Shown: positions 35,524 through 45,154, counted from the stretch's first letter. The stretch: 64,000 nt of DNA from CAZEER01 sp964586315 (GCA_964586315.1 CAZPHE010000002.1:33307-97306); one strand, 5' to 3'. The notes: generated by a model not told the origin, from the letters alone. Made by a program: numbers and translations.

Positions 35524-35564
35524 AAATATATTCGACTACATATGGATTATTCATCTTTAAGATA

Positions 35565-36656
35565 ATGAAAAAAGCAATTCTTTTATTAGCTGATGGAAAG
35601 ATATTTACAGGAACTGTTTTTGGTGCGGAAGGAGAGACAGTTGGAGAGGTTTGTTTTAACACAGGAATGACAGGATACCAAGAAATTTTAACGGATCCTT
35701 CCTATTGCCAACAGATTGTAACAATGACAGCACCTCATATAGGAAATTATGGCATTAACTTTGAAGATATAGAATCTGATAATATTCAGGTTGCTGGGTT
35801 TGTGGTAAAAGAAGAAAGTCCTATTGTTTCTAACTGGCGTTCGAAAAGTTCATTAGGTGAGTATTTAAGATCTGAAAATATTACTGGGATTCAAGGGATA
35901 GACACAAGAGCTCTCACAATTCATATAAGAGATAATGGGGCAATGAATGGAATTATTTCTGCAATAGATATGGACATAAAATCACTTAAAGAGAAACTGA
36001 ATGCTGTTCCTGATATGGAAGGATTAGATTTAGCTAAAGATGTGAGTTGTGAGAAAAAATATTCGTGGAAAAAAAATCAAATTGGAAAATATAATGTTGT
36101 TGCAATTGATTTTGGTATAAAATATAATATTCTCAGATTACTTGAAAACCATAATTGTAATATTACTGTTCTCCCTGCAAATGTGTCTTCTGCAGAGATT
36201 TTTGCATTGAATCCAGATGGTGTTTTTCTTTCAAATGGGCCAGGTGATCCTGCAGCAGTAAAATATGCGATTGAAACAGTAAAAGCTATCATAGGTAAAA
36301 TTCCTATCTTTGGGATATGTTTAGGTCATCAGATACTTGCAATTGCACTCGGAGCTAAAACTTTCAAATTAAAATTTGGGCACAGAGGGATTAACCATCC
36401 TGTTAAGAATATAGAGACTGGTATAATTGAAATAACAAGTCAAAATCATGGGTTTGCAGTTGACTTGGATTCACTTCCAAAAAATGTTATATCAACTCAC
36501 ATTAATCTTAATGATAATACATCTGAAGGAATTAGATGTGCAGAATTAGCAGCTTTTTCTGTTCAATACCATCCTGAATCAAATCCAGGACCCCATGATA
36601 GCAGATATTTATTTAAAAACTTTATAGAACTAATGAAAAATGCCAAAAAGGACTGA
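35565..36656 (+). CDS. carA: Carbamoyl-phosphate synthase small subunit
   Basis: Glutamine amidotransferase subunit that hydrolyses glutamine and feeds ammonia to CarB for pyrimidine and arginine synthesis. The 363-residue length is normal. The N-terminal domain has 'GEVCFNTGMTGYQEILTDPSY', and the class I glutaminase domain has 'IFGICLGHQILAIALGA' with nucleophile Cys252 and 'VQYHPESNPGPHDSRYLF' with the catalytic His-x-Glu. It overlaps carB by 17 bases. A terminator-like hairpin precedes it. Confidence 0.97.
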   Translation: MKKAILLLADGKIFTGTVFGAEGETVGEVCFNTGMTGYQEILTDPSYCQQIVTMTAPHIGNYGINFEDIESDNIQVAGFVVKEESPIVSNWRSKSSLGEYLRSENITGIQGIDTRALTIHIRDNGAMNGIISAIDMDIKSLKEKLNAVPDMEGLDLAKDVSCEKKYSWKKNQIGKYNVVAIDFGIKYNILRLLENHNCNITVLPANVSSAEIFALNPDGVFLSNGPGDPAAVKYAIETVKAIIGKIPIFGICLGHQILAIALGAKTFKLKFGHRGINHPVKNIETGIIEITSQNHGFAVDLDSLPKNVISTHINLNDNTSEGIRCAELAAFSVQYHPESNPGPHDSRYLFKNFIELMKNAKKD

Positions 36657-39600
36657 TATAGAGACCATTTTGATCATTGGTGCAGGACCAATTGTAATTG
36701 GTCAAGCATGTGAATTTGATTATTCTGGTACACAGGCAACTAGGGCATTAAAAGAAGAGGGATATAGAGTTGTTTTGGTCAATTCAAACCCTGCAACTAT
36801 AATGACAGATCCAGATTTAGCAGACGCCACATATATTGAACCATTAACAATCGAGTTTATAGAAGCTGTTATTAAAAAAGAAAAGCCAAATGCTATCCTT
36901 CCAACCGTGGGGGGACAAACAGGATTGAATTTAGCAATGGAATTATATAAAAAAGGCACCCTTGATTTTTTTGATGTAGAATTGATTGGTGCACAAATAG
37001 ATGTTATAGAAAAAGCCGAAGATAGAGAAAGGTTCAAGAATGCAATGGATAAAGTTGGAATTAATACAGCACGGGGGGACTTTGTTAAGTCTTGGAAAGA
37101 TGCAGAAACCATTCTTAACGAAATTCAATTCCCGATTATTATTAGGCCTTCGTTCACTTTAGGTGGGACTGGAGGATCTGTTGCATATAATTATGAAGAA
37201 TTTAAAAACCAAGTTGAAAAAGGTCTCCTAGCTAGCCCAATAAAAGAGGTATTAATTGAAGAGTCATTACTGGGATGGAAAGAATTTGAATTAGAGGTTG
37301 TTAGAGATAAGGCTGATAATGCAATTATTATTTGCTCTATTGAAAACATAGATCCCATGGGGGTGCATACTGGAGATTCAGTCACCGTTGCACCTGCGAT
37401 GACTTTATCGGATAAAGAACTTCAAATTATGAGAAATTGGTCTTTGTTATGTTTGAGAACCATCGGGGTGGAAACAGGTGGGTCTAATGTTCAATTTGCA
37501 GTTAATCCTGCAAATGGGAAATGCGTTATTATAGAAATGAATCCAAGAGTAAGTCGTTCATCTGCATTAGCTTCAAAAGCAACTGGTTTCCCCATTGCAA
37601 AGGTAGCTGCAAAACTTGCTGTTGGATATACACTTGATGAATTACCAAATGATGTTACTGGAAAAACCTTGGCAGCTTTTGAACCCACAATTGATTATAT
37701 AGTAACTAAAGTTCCTAGATTTGACTTTGAAAAATTTCCTACTGCATCTGGGCATTTAGGAGTTCAAATGCAAAGTGTCGGTGAAGTAATGGCTATAGGT
37801 AGAACTTTCAAGGAATCTTTGCAAAAAGCGTATCGATCATTAGAAGTTGGTCTAGATGGATTGGAAGCAAAACCAATCATTGAAAATGATCCAAATTTAG
37901 TTCGTTCTAGATCATTAGATATGTCAACTCTTAGATATGCTACTAGCTTTAGACTCTTAAAGGTAAGACAAGCATTTATAAAGGGCGAATCAATAGAATA
38001 TGTTTATCAATTAACCAAGATTGATCCTTGGTTTTTATATCAAATAAAACAACTTACAGAATTCAATAATAAAGATTCATTATCAGTGTTAAAACAAAAT
38101 GGGTTTTCAGATGCGCAAATAGGTCGTTTGTATAATAAATCAGAGTTAGAGATAAGAGACCTTAGAAAAAAGAATTCAATTTTACCTTCTTTTAAAATTG
38201 TAGATACATGTGCAGCTGAGTTTAGCTCAAAGACACCATATTGTTATTCAAGTTATGAGAATCAAAATGAAATTGAACCTCTTGAAGATAAAAAAGTCAT
38301 GATTCTAGGAGGAGGACCAAATCGTATAGGGCAAGGTATTGAATTTGATTATTGTTGTGTACAAGCCGTTTTTGGACTTAAAGATCAGGGGTATAAAACT
38401 ATAATGGTTAATTGTAATCCAGAGACAGTTAGTACAGATTTTGATTTAGTAGACCGACTTTATTTTGAACCAGTAACATTTGAAGATGTATTAAATATTA
38501 TTGAATTTGAGAAGCCTCATGGTGTATTAGTACAGTTTGGAGGCCAAACGCCATTAAAGATAGCAAATGTTCTACAAGATGCGGGGGCATCAATTATTGG
38601 TACGTCTCCAGAGAATATTGATCTTGCCGAAGATCGTGAGAAATTTGGTTTTATCCTTGAAAAATTGAATTTCACTTGTCCTAAATATGGTACAGGTCGA
38701 ACCTTAAATGAAGTAATTAATGTTGCGAATGCAATAGGGTACCCCGTACTAGCTCGCCCTAGTTATGTTTTGGGTGGTCGTGCCATGGAAATAGTTTATT
38801 CAAAAAAACAACTTATTGATTATATTGCTCGTTCTGCTGATGTTACAGAGGGTCACCCGATTCTTATAGATGAATTTCTTGAAGATGCTTTTGAATTTGA
38901 TGTAGATGCTTTATGTGATGGTCAAAGAGTACATATTGGAGCTGTTATGCAACATATTGAGGAAGCGGGTATACATTCAGGCGATTCCGCCTGTGTTTTA
39001 CCACCTTATAGAATTACCACAGAAGCATTGGAGACTATTATTCGCATTACAAAAGAATTAGCACTTGAATTGAATGTTAAAGGTTTGATTAATCTGCAAT
39101 TTGCTTATAAGGATGGGAAAGTATATGTATTAGAAGTAAATCCCAGAGCAAGTCGTACTGTACCATTTGTTAGTAAGGCAACCAATATTCCATTAGCACG
39201 AATTGCTGCACAAATTGCTGCAGGGGCCACCCTTGATCAATTTGAATTAAAAGCCTGGGATCAAAGCCAATATGTATCGGTTAAAGAAGCAGTATTGCCT
39301 TTTACTAAATTTCCAGAAGAATCTATTTTTCTTAGTCCTGAGATGAAATCAACTGGAGAGGTCATGGCTATTTCTGAAACATTAGGTGAATCTTTTAGGA
39401 AAGCATCAATAAGTGCTGGCAATATTATTCCTAGTAAAGGTACAGTATTTATATCAGTCAATAATGCAGATAAATTAGATGTAATTTCAATCGCTAGAGA
39501 TATGTCTGAAATGGGATTCAGTTTAGTGGCAACTTTAGGTACGGCTAGGGAGTTAGAACGTAATGGATTGAAAGTAGTACCTGTATTTAAAGTTGGAGAA

Positions 39601-39828
39601 GGGCGCCCTAATATTGTTGATGGTATAAAAAATGGAGAAGTAAACCTAGTAATAAATACACCTATGGGTGCTCAATCAAGATATGATGAAGAGGCAATAG
39701 GGCGTGCCTGTATAAAGCATAACATTGTTGCTATCACTACATTATCTGGAGCAAATGCAGTCGTAAGGGCGATTCGTCTTGCATCGAAACCGGTTAAAGT
39801 AAGGTCAATTCAAAATTATTATAAATAA
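36640..39828 (+). CDS. carB: Carbamoyl-phosphate synthase large subunit
   Basis: The 1062-residue subunit makes carbamoyl phosphate from bicarbonate, ATP and ammonia in two ATP-grasp halves. Both halves start with a dinucleotide-like motif ('LIIGAGPIVIGQACEFDYSG' and 'MILGGGPNRIGQGIEFDYCC'). They continue with 'IRPSFTLGGTGGSVAY' and 'ARPSYVLGGRAMEIVY', and end in 'EMNPRVSRSSALASKATG' and 'EVNPRASRTVPFVSKAT'. The C-terminal MGS-like allosteric domain follows ('LGTARELERNGLKVVPVFKVGEGRPNI'). The length and both halves are complete. It is the last gene before the K+ channel cluster. Confidence 0.98.
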   Translation: MPKRTDIETILIIGAGPIVIGQACEFDYSGTQATRALKEEGYRVVLVNSNPATIMTDPDLADATYIEPLTIEFIEAVIKKEKPNAILPTVGGQTGLNLAMELYKKGTLDFFDVELIGAQIDVIEKAEDRERFKNAMDKVGINTARGDFVKSWKDAETILNEIQFPIIIRPSFTLGGTGGSVAYNYEEFKNQVEKGLLASPIKEVLIEESLLGWKEFELEVVRDKADNAIIICSIENIDPMGVHTGDSVTVAPAMTLSDKELQIMRNWSLLCLRTIGVETGGSNVQFAVNPANGKCVIIEMNPRVSRSSALASKATGFPIAKVAAKLAVGYTLDELPNDVTGKTLAAFEPTIDYIVTKVPRFDFEKFPTASGHLGVQMQSVGEVMAIGRTFKESLQKAYRSLEVGLDGLEAKPIIENDPNLVRSRSLDMSTLRYATSFRLLKVRQAFIKGESIEYVYQLTKIDPWFLYQIKQLTEFNNKDSLSVLKQNGFSDAQIGRLYNKSELEIRDLRKKNSILPSFKIVDTCAAEFSSKTPYCYSSYENQNEIEPLEDKKVMILGGGPNRIGQGIEFDYCCVQAVFGLKDQGYKTIMVNCNPETVSTDFDLVDRLYFEPVTFEDVLNIIEFEKPHGVLVQFGGQTPLKIANVLQDAGASIIGTSPENIDLAEDREKFGFILEKLNFTCPKYGTGRTLNEVINVANAIGYPVLARPSYVLGGRAMEIVYSKKQLIDYIARSADVTEGHPILIDEFLEDAFEFDVDALCDGQRVHIGAVMQHIEEAGIHSGDSACVLPPYRITTEALETIIRITKELALELNVKGLINLQFAYKDGKVYVLEVNPRASRTVPFVSKATNIPLARIAAQIAAGATLDQFELKAWDQSQYVSVKEAVLPFTKFPEESIFLSPEMKSTGEVMAISETLGESFRKASISAGNIIPSKGTVFISVNNADKLDVISIARDMSEMGFSLVATLGTARELERNGLKVVPVFKVGEGRPNIVDGIKNGEVNLVINTPMGAQSRYDEEAIGRACIKHNIVAITTLSGANAVVRAIRLASKPVKVRSIQNYYK

Positions 39829-39909
39829 ACTTCTTATTTGCATTATCTAAAATATTTCTATAGAATTTTTATTATCATCTAATAGATTTATTATATAAAA
39901 AACAATAAA

Positions 39910-41307
39910 ATGAAACACAGCTCACAACAAGATCGCGTTCAAGAGACCGATGTGTCAAGCGCTGAACTAGAAAAGGTTATTGGTTCCAATAAGGATCTTT
40001 ATGATAAACTTAATAAAATTCCTGAAATTGAAGCACTTAATTCTGTTTTATTGGAAGATGAAGAGAAAGAAGAGGTTAAAAAGGATTCCAATCTTGCTTT
40101 TGATTTCATCAATAATTTAAAATCATTTTACTCCAGCAATGAACTTATTAGATATGCTTCTTGGGCTTTTATTCTAATTCTTATTTCTACAAGCGCTCTT
40201 ACAATACTAGAATATGATATGTTTCGTGCAGATGTTTCTGATGATATTAATGGGAGTTTTATTTTTGGGGAAAATGAACCGAACTGGTTAGATACTTTTT
40301 TTCATACTTTATGGTGGTCTGTTGTTACATTTACAACAGTTGGTTATGGTGATGTTAGCCCTGTTACTCATTTGGGTAAATTACTTACTATAGTAATTAT
40401 GTTATTAAATTTTGGCGTTGTTACATTATTAGGCGGGGCTGTTGCATCCGTTTTGGTTGCTCAAAGATTAAAAGGAGATGATACCTTGGATGAAAACAAA
40501 TTTAATGGTCATTTGGTTATTGCAGGTTGGAATAAAACTGTTCCATCTATTTTGGCCCTTATTGATGCGAATCAAGATTCAACTTCAATTATAATTCTAA
40601 TCAATGAAACGGATAAAGATATTATCCAGAGAACCATTGTTAGTTACGAAAGATTAGATATCACACATATCCCTGAAAACTTTACAAATGAGTCAGTCTT
40701 AAAAAAGGCTTTTTTAGATAAAGCAGGAGCATTCATGATTTTACCCGATACTTCTGGATTGCTCCCTCATGAGGAAGCCGATGAGGATAAAACAGTCCTC
40801 ACATGCCTCACCGCAAAATCTATTGCTGAATCTTGTAATGTTATTGCGCATGTGCTTGATGTGGAAAACGTTTCTCATCTTCAACGTGCAAATGCCAATG
40901 AAATTGTAATCCCGGATGAACATGTTCCGCATTTGTTAGCAAAGCATGTAACTGATCCAGGAGTCCCTCAGTTTTTTGACGATCTTATTTTAAAAGAAGA
41001 AGAAGATAAAGGACTACAGGAAGTGAAAATCCCTAAAACATTAAATGGACAGACCCATAATAAAATATCAGCTTTTTATAAATTTAAATACGGATGGTTA
41101 TTGGTTGGGTATGCTATTCGGAAAGCAGGTTTTAGTTTGGATGAACATATGGGTGAAAGCGGGAGCCCATTAATTAGGAATATGATTAAAGAACAATTAG
41201 ATGGTGCTGGTATAAGCCTTAGTAGTGATGAACATGTTATTGTTGAAATTAACCCTCCGGATGACTATACTATTGATGAAAAACACAGTGCATTGGTTTT
41301 GAGATAG
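39910..41307 (+). CDS. Two-helix potassium channel with RCK (TrkA-N) domain
   Basis: A 465-residue channel. A cytoplasmic N-terminal ~75 residues lead to TM1 ('YASWAFILILISTSALTIL'). A pore loop with the K+ selectivity filter follows, 'TFTTVGYGDVSP' (T143-V-G-Y-G-D148), then TM2 ('LLTIVIMLLNFGVVTLLGG'). An RCK domain begins with 'FNGHLVIAGWNKTVPSILALI' (Rossmann start, G-x-N rather than the usual G-x-G) and a second RCK-C-like part follows. It conducts K+ and is probably gated by a ligand bound to RCK. A cyclic-nucleotide-binding protein is encoded 3 bases downstream, suggesting regulation by a separate chain. Confidence 0.93.
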   Translation: MKHSSQQDRVQETDVSSAELEKVIGSNKDLYDKLNKIPEIEALNSVLLEDEEKEEVKKDSNLAFDFINNLKSFYSSNELIRYASWAFILILISTSALTILEYDMFRADVSDDINGSFIFGENEPNWLDTFFHTLWWSVVTFTTVGYGDVSPVTHLGKLLTIVIMLLNFGVVTLLGGAVASVLVAQRLKGDDTLDENKFNGHLVIAGWNKTVPSILALIDANQDSTSIIILINETDKDIIQRTIVSYERLDITHIPENFTNESVLKKAFLDKAGAFMILPDTSGLLPHEEADEDKTVLTCLTAKSIAESCNVIAHVLDVENVSHLQRANANEIVIPDEHVPHLLAKHVTDPGVPQFFDDLILKEEEDKGLQEVKIPKTLNGQTHNKISAFYKFKYGWLLVGYAIRKAGFSLDEHMGESGSPLIRNMIKEQLDGAGISLSSDEHVIVEINPPDDYTIDEKHSALVLR

Positions 41308-41310
41308 ATT

Positions 41311-41874
41311 ATGAATCCAACACCAGAACAAATTCAAAAAATTAATCACTTTAGTAAAGTTGATATTCAAGCATGTGAAAAAATTGCATCTGTTGTAGAA
41401 ATCAAAGATTGCGGACCAAAGAAACAACTATTAACAGAAGGAGATACCGGTGATACAATGGTATTGGTATTTCAAGGTCAAGTGGAAGTAAGTAAAAATA
41501 TGATGGTAAAAACATCTAGTGGGTTTACCACATCTAGAAAACCAATCATTAGATTAGAGACTACGGATCCAAAGCCAGATTCAAAACCTATTAGCGAACC
41601 TACAGTGTTTGTTGTTGAAGCACCAGCATTTGGGATTGGAGAATTTTCACTTGTGTTGGACAATGCTATCCGTACTGCTCATGTACATTCTACTACTAAC
41701 TTAAAATTTGGGATTCTTAGTTTAGACGACTTTACAAATATTGTGAAAGATTATCCAGAGATTGGAGGGTCGGTATATTTTGAAGTTGCAAAATCAGCTG
41801 TAAATAATTTAGCAACTGCAAGCGGTGATATTTCAAATCTAACTCAAGCGTTCTTTTTTGCTCTCACTCATTAG
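41311..41874 (+). CDS. Cyclic nucleotide-binding domain protein
   Basis: A 187-residue stand-alone cNMP-binding domain without DNA-binding or membrane parts. The family pattern is visible: 'KQLLTEGDTGDTMVLVFQGQVEVSK' (G-D-x-x-D and the G-Q-V strand), then 'GIGEFSLVLDNAIRTAHVHS' with the phosphate-cassette Glu and the Arg-Thr-Ala that grip the cyclic phosphate. Between them lies an insertion of about 30 residues rich in Pro and Lys ('TSRKPIIRLETTDPKPDSKP'). Residues after 145 form C-terminal helices. It starts 3 bases after the channel gene, so the two probably act together with the nucleotide sensor in trans. Confidence 0.85.
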   Translation: MNPTPEQIQKINHFSKVDIQACEKIASVVEIKDCGPKKQLLTEGDTGDTMVLVFQGQVEVSKNMMVKTSSGFTTSRKPIIRLETTDPKPDSKPISEPTVFVVEAPAFGIGEFSLVLDNAIRTAHVHSTTNLKFGILSLDDFTNIVKDYPEIGGSVYFEVAKSAVNNLATASGDISNLTQAFFFALTH

Positions 41875-41881
41875 TTATATT

Positions 41882-44131
41882 TTATTTTTGAATTTTGAGC
41901 TTATCCCCAGATTTAGGTTTATTAACAATAATATTTAAATCCCATATTTTAATAGCATGTTGGATAAGGATTACTTCATTATCATGAATAAACTCATCTG
42001 CGTTAGCAATATCAATAAAACAATTGATTAGTGTTATAAGCTGATCAATATTTATTTTTTCAGATTCTTTAATAAATTTTAGTGAATCATCAAATTGTTT
42101 TTGTCGAAGATCTTCACTTTTTAAATTAATAAATTTATTAGTTGCTTGGCCAAAATCTATATTAAAGTTTTCATTAGTGAGGTCTGGAATAAAAATTTTG
42201 TAGCTATCAAAGATAACACTTTTTTCTGATTCGTCTATTTCTTGATCTGCAAAAAATGCAATGCAAAGTAAAGAATAAAGAATATCATTATTTATTGTCC
42301 AACTCTTTTCTGTTTCTTCATCACTATCTCTTGCAGAAATTTTCCTTTGTAATTCTTCCATTCTTTCTTTATCGGCATCATTTAAATAGCCATCTTGTCG
42401 CTGGCGTTTTTGCATAAGTTTATCAACTTCGAGAGTTAAAAACTTTACATCACGTTGTAACGCTTCAAGTCGTTTGTCCATTAAACCAAATAACAACTTT
42501 TTAAATGGTTCTATTTGATCTTTTTCAGGAGCAAAATAAATGTTCAGATTTCCTCGATCTGTGTCCTCCCAAAATGTTGGTCCAAATATTGAAAGTAAAA
42601 AACATTGAGTGTTTGCATTGGCTTTGAATGTTTTCTCATCAAAATAAGCTAGATCATCTAAATAATCTTCAGCAATAGCTTCAGCAAATTCTAAGTTTTT
42701 AACAGATAAGTAAAAGAGGGCTAACCCAATTTGTATTCTACGTGTACCATTGTTGCCACCAAGTATGCCTTTATCTACTCCATCTTTAGAATAGCCAGGT
42801 GGTTTATCTAGCTGTAAAATCATTTGAAGAAGATACAATTGGTCTTCTTTTTCCCATTCCATTTCATGTATTATGACTTGACATTTTCTAAGTTCAAAAG
42901 TTAAAGTGTCTACTATAAAATAAAGGGATGGATTTAATGCTGAATTCTTATATATATCATTAGCATAAAATTTAAATTTATCGTAACAATATTTGGCCAT
43001 GTCTACTCGATTTGATCTTATATACTCTTGGATCATATTTGAATAATGGAATGCAAGATTGTATAAATTTCGTGGTTCATTATTTTTATATGCATGTTTC
43101 ATGGCAAATCTGAATAATGTATTAAATCGAATGTTTACATTATCTAATATGGTATCGTTATTACTATCAAGACAAGTCTTGCCTATATCCACAAGTTCTG
43201 CAGGTATTAATGATGCTATATCAAAACGATCATTTTCAATCATTTTTATATATGAATTACCCAAAAGGCGAAAAACTTTTACTTCGTAAAAGGTTTTATT
43301 ATCAGCCATTTCATTATATTGCAGATCAGTATATGTTCTGAATGTTGCATTTTCTCTTATGACTGATGTAAGAGTAAACAATTGATTATTAAAGCGAGGC
43401 TTCTCTTTAATATATAGTTGGATGATTTTACTTATTTGCCTGATAATCTCTGTTTGGGTTTCTTTGAAGTCTGTAAATGCTAAAAGATCATCTAGTTGGT
43501 CTAATGATCCCATAATTTCTTTTTGATATTCTTTTACAACTTCTAAATCATTACTCATTGCAGATTGAATCATAGATTTTCTCATATTATAAATAAAATT
43601 TTGAATAATTGATGAAATAGTAGCTACAACATTGCTTGTTTTTGAATACAGTAAAATGTAAAAAATATATGGGAGTGTAAATATAGATGCTAAAAATAGA
43701 TAAATATATGTATTTAACACTGAACTGGATACTCTTCCTAGAGGTTCTACGTAAAACATGATAAGTACAGCGTGAAGAGAAGCTAGAATTAGAAACCAAA
43801 CGTAGATTAGGCTTAACCAATCTTTAACAAATAAATCCATTAATTTGGGAGATGATTCTGCTGCGATTGCAATCACGATAATAAGGGTACCTAGTACCAT
43901 CGCAAGAACTCCTCCCCAGATTTCCGGAGCAAAGGTTAAATCAACATCATTCGGATTTGATATGTCGACATTAAAGGTGTTAATTATAAATTCTACTAAA
44001 GATGGGAAGTAGGCATAGAATGCTATATCCGAAATAACCATTAATATAAAAACAATGATGCAGGAAATAATAGTTCTATATTTGAACTGCAGACTATTTA
44101 GCCTAACAAAAGATGCGTAAAATTTATCCAT
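41882..44131 (-). CDS. Large membrane protein with C-terminal TerB domain
   Basis: A 749-residue protein. At the N-terminus are four or five hydrophobic segments (about 20-45, 72-95, 105-125, 135-160; for example 'ISCIIVFILMVISDIAFYAYF'). A long soluble helical middle has TPR-like character ('ALFYLSVKNLEFAEAIAEDYLDDLAYFD') and a coiled-coil stretch ('LEALQRDVKFLTLEVDKLMQKRQRQDG'). The C-terminal ~125 residues are a TerB-type domain: 'CIAFFADQEIDESEKSVI' and 'IANADEFIHDNEVILIQHAIK', with acidic residues in the two places where TerB binds metal. The same domain is the whole of the protein at 44417. It converges on the cNMP-binding gene with an 8-base gap. Its function is unknown, perhaps envelope stress sensing. 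Confidence 0.7.
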   Translation of the reverse strand: MDKFYASFVRLNSLQFKYRTIISCIIVFILMVISDIAFYAYFPSLVEFIINTFNVDISNPNDVDLTFAPEIWGGVLAMVLGTLIIVIAIAAESSPKLMDLFVKDWLSLIYVWFLILASLHAVLIMFYVEPLGRVSSSVLNTYIYLFLASIFTLPYIFYILLYSKTSNVVATISSIIQNFIYNMRKSMIQSAMSNDLEVVKEYQKEIMGSLDQLDDLLAFTDFKETQTEIIRQISKIIQLYIKEKPRFNNQLFTLTSVIRENATFRTYTDLQYNEMADNKTFYEVKVFRLLGNSYIKMIENDRFDIASLIPAELVDIGKTCLDSNNDTILDNVNIRFNTLFRFAMKHAYKNNEPRNLYNLAFHYSNMIQEYIRSNRVDMAKYCYDKFKFYANDIYKNSALNPSLYFIVDTLTFELRKCQVIIHEMEWEKEDQLYLLQMILQLDKPPGYSKDGVDKGILGGNNGTRRIQIGLALFYLSVKNLEFAEAIAEDYLDDLAYFDEKTFKANANTQCFLLSIFGPTFWEDTDRGNLNIYFAPEKDQIEPFKKLLFGLMDKRLEALQRDVKFLTLEVDKLMQKRQRQDGYLNDADKERMEELQRKISARDSDEETEKSWTINNDILYSLLCIAFFADQEIDESEKSVIFDSYKIFIPDLTNENFNIDFGQATNKFINLKSEDLRQKQFDDSLKFIKESEKINIDQLITLINCFIDIANADEFIHDNEVILIQHAIKIWDLNIIVNKPKSGDKLKIQK

Positions 44132-44416
44132 TTCTAATGTTTTATTAAATCCTATGTCGTTTCAGTTTATCAGTTTATTTTAATTATCACTAAATTTATA
44201 GAATTCAAACCTAAGATTTTAATAGAAAACTAAAGCCATAATATGGATTATATTGGAGCAATATTATATAAAAAAAAACTGAAAGCTAGTTTTGAGAAAT
44301 CTTGACCTTATATCTTACTCATTATAACTTATAATGTTTTATAGCTGTTTTATAAGTTGTGTTTGTACTAAATAGCTAGTAAAAATAATAATCAATAAAA
44401 AATATAAGGTGATATT
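44132..44416. promoter_or_regulatory. Divergent intergenic region of the TerB pair
   Basis: These 285 bases lie between the two TerB genes, transcribed divergently. A 9-bp inverted repeat AACTTATAA (44326-44334) / TTATAAGTT (44350-44358) with a 15-base spacer lies upstream of 44417. A promoter-like TTGACC (44302-44307), 17 bases, TAACTT (44325-44330) may drive the small TerB gene. An AGGTG site (about 44408) precedes its ATG. No RNA gene is seen. Confidence 0.35.
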
Positions 44417-44848
44417 ATGGCAAACTGGAGTCAACACCACGATTTGGTGTATGCTTTTGTGTGTGTATCATTTCTCGCAGATGGGGAAGTAGATGAATCT
44501 GAAAAAGAGGCTATGCGTGGCAATGTCAAGGTTATGTTGCCCGATGTATCTGACGAAGGATACAATGCAATTGAAGCCGAAGTAATTGATAAATTCATTG
44601 ATCTTGGAGATGAAGATTCGAGGATGAATCAATATGGTCAGTCTTTGAATGCTCTGAAAGATATGTTTACTTCTGATGATGATCGTTACAAGGTTGTAAA
44701 AAACCTAGCTTACATTGCACGAGCTGATGATTTTATTCATGATAATGAAATGGCGATGATTGAACAGGCAGTGAGTTCCTTGGATATGGTAGGCAAAGTA
44801 AATCTTGTCAAAACAGATTCTACTCTTTTTGTTGATCCTACATTCTAA
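44417..44848 (+). CDS. Stand-alone TerB-domain protein
   Basis: A 143-residue soluble acidic protein. 'VCVSFLADGEVDESEKEAMRG' and 'LAYIARADDFIHDNEMAMIEQA' match the two halves of a TerB-like fold and align with the C-terminus of the divergent 749-residue protein ('ADQEIDESEK', 'ANADEFIHDNE'). TerB proteins bind metal through these acidic residues in tellurite or stress resistance systems. The rest of the ter operon is not in the window. The ribosome site AGGTG and AT-rich upstream suggest its own promoter. It probably works with its membrane paralogue. Confidence 0.82.
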   Translation: MANWSQHHDLVYAFVCVSFLADGEVDESEKEAMRGNVKVMLPDVSDEGYNAIEAEVIDKFIDLGDEDSRMNQYGQSLNALKDMFTSDDDRYKVVKNLAYIARADDFIHDNEMAMIEQAVSSLDMVGKVNLVKTDSTLFVDPTF

Positions 44849-44929
44849 ATATTAAAAATAAATCTATATCATAATCCAAAGTATTATTTGTTTCGGTTAG
44901 GGTTTGGATTTTAATAGGAAAAGTATATT

Positions 44930-45115
44930 ATGGAAGAACATAGAGGAAAAGGGACATCAAGAAGACAAGATGAAAGACGCTCTGAGCATAGAAGGCAGTC
45001 ACATCGAAGGAAAGAAAACGCACAAATTGATGAAGACAGACGTCAAACTCTAGATCAGAGAGCAGGCTATCAGAGAAAATTGAATAGACGCAGTGGTGCA
45101 GAACGAAGACATTAA
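44930..45115 (+). CDS. Small Arg-rich protein (61 aa)
   Basis: A 61-residue, very basic protein with repeated R-R pairs: 'DERRSEHRRQSHRRKENAQ', 'DEDRRQTLDQR', 'KLNRRSGAERRH'. No family is recognised. The pattern (D/E)-x-R-R...R-R resembles linkers near PilZ-type or other nucleic-acid or acidic-lipid binding domains. It is also echoed in the linker of the giant protein at 51377. AGGAAA lies upstream of ATG 44930 and a 13-bp hairpin follows. It is short but has a stop, a ribosome site and a terminator, so I believe it is real. Confidence 0.6.
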   Translation: MEEHRGKGTSRRQDERRSEHRRQSHRRKENAQIDEDRRQTLDQRAGYQRKLNRRSGAERRH

Positions 45116-45121
45116 ATAAAA

Positions 45122-45154
45122 TTAGAAAGGGCAGTGAGTTTCTGCCCTTTCTAA
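45122..45154. terminator. Bidirectional terminator-like hairpin
   Basis: A perfect 13-bp stem TTAGAAAGGGCAG (45122-45134) / CTGCCCTTTCTAA (45142-45154) with a 7-base loop. It lies between the plus-strand Arg-rich gene and the convergent minus-strand CADD-like gene. T-runs are short on both sides, so it may serve both directions weakly. Confidence 0.7.

Noticed and set aside
44417..45115. A tellurite-resistance (ter) operon
   Set aside because: Only TerB-like domains occur. TerC, TerD/E and other ter genes are not present, so resistance to tellurite should not be claimed.
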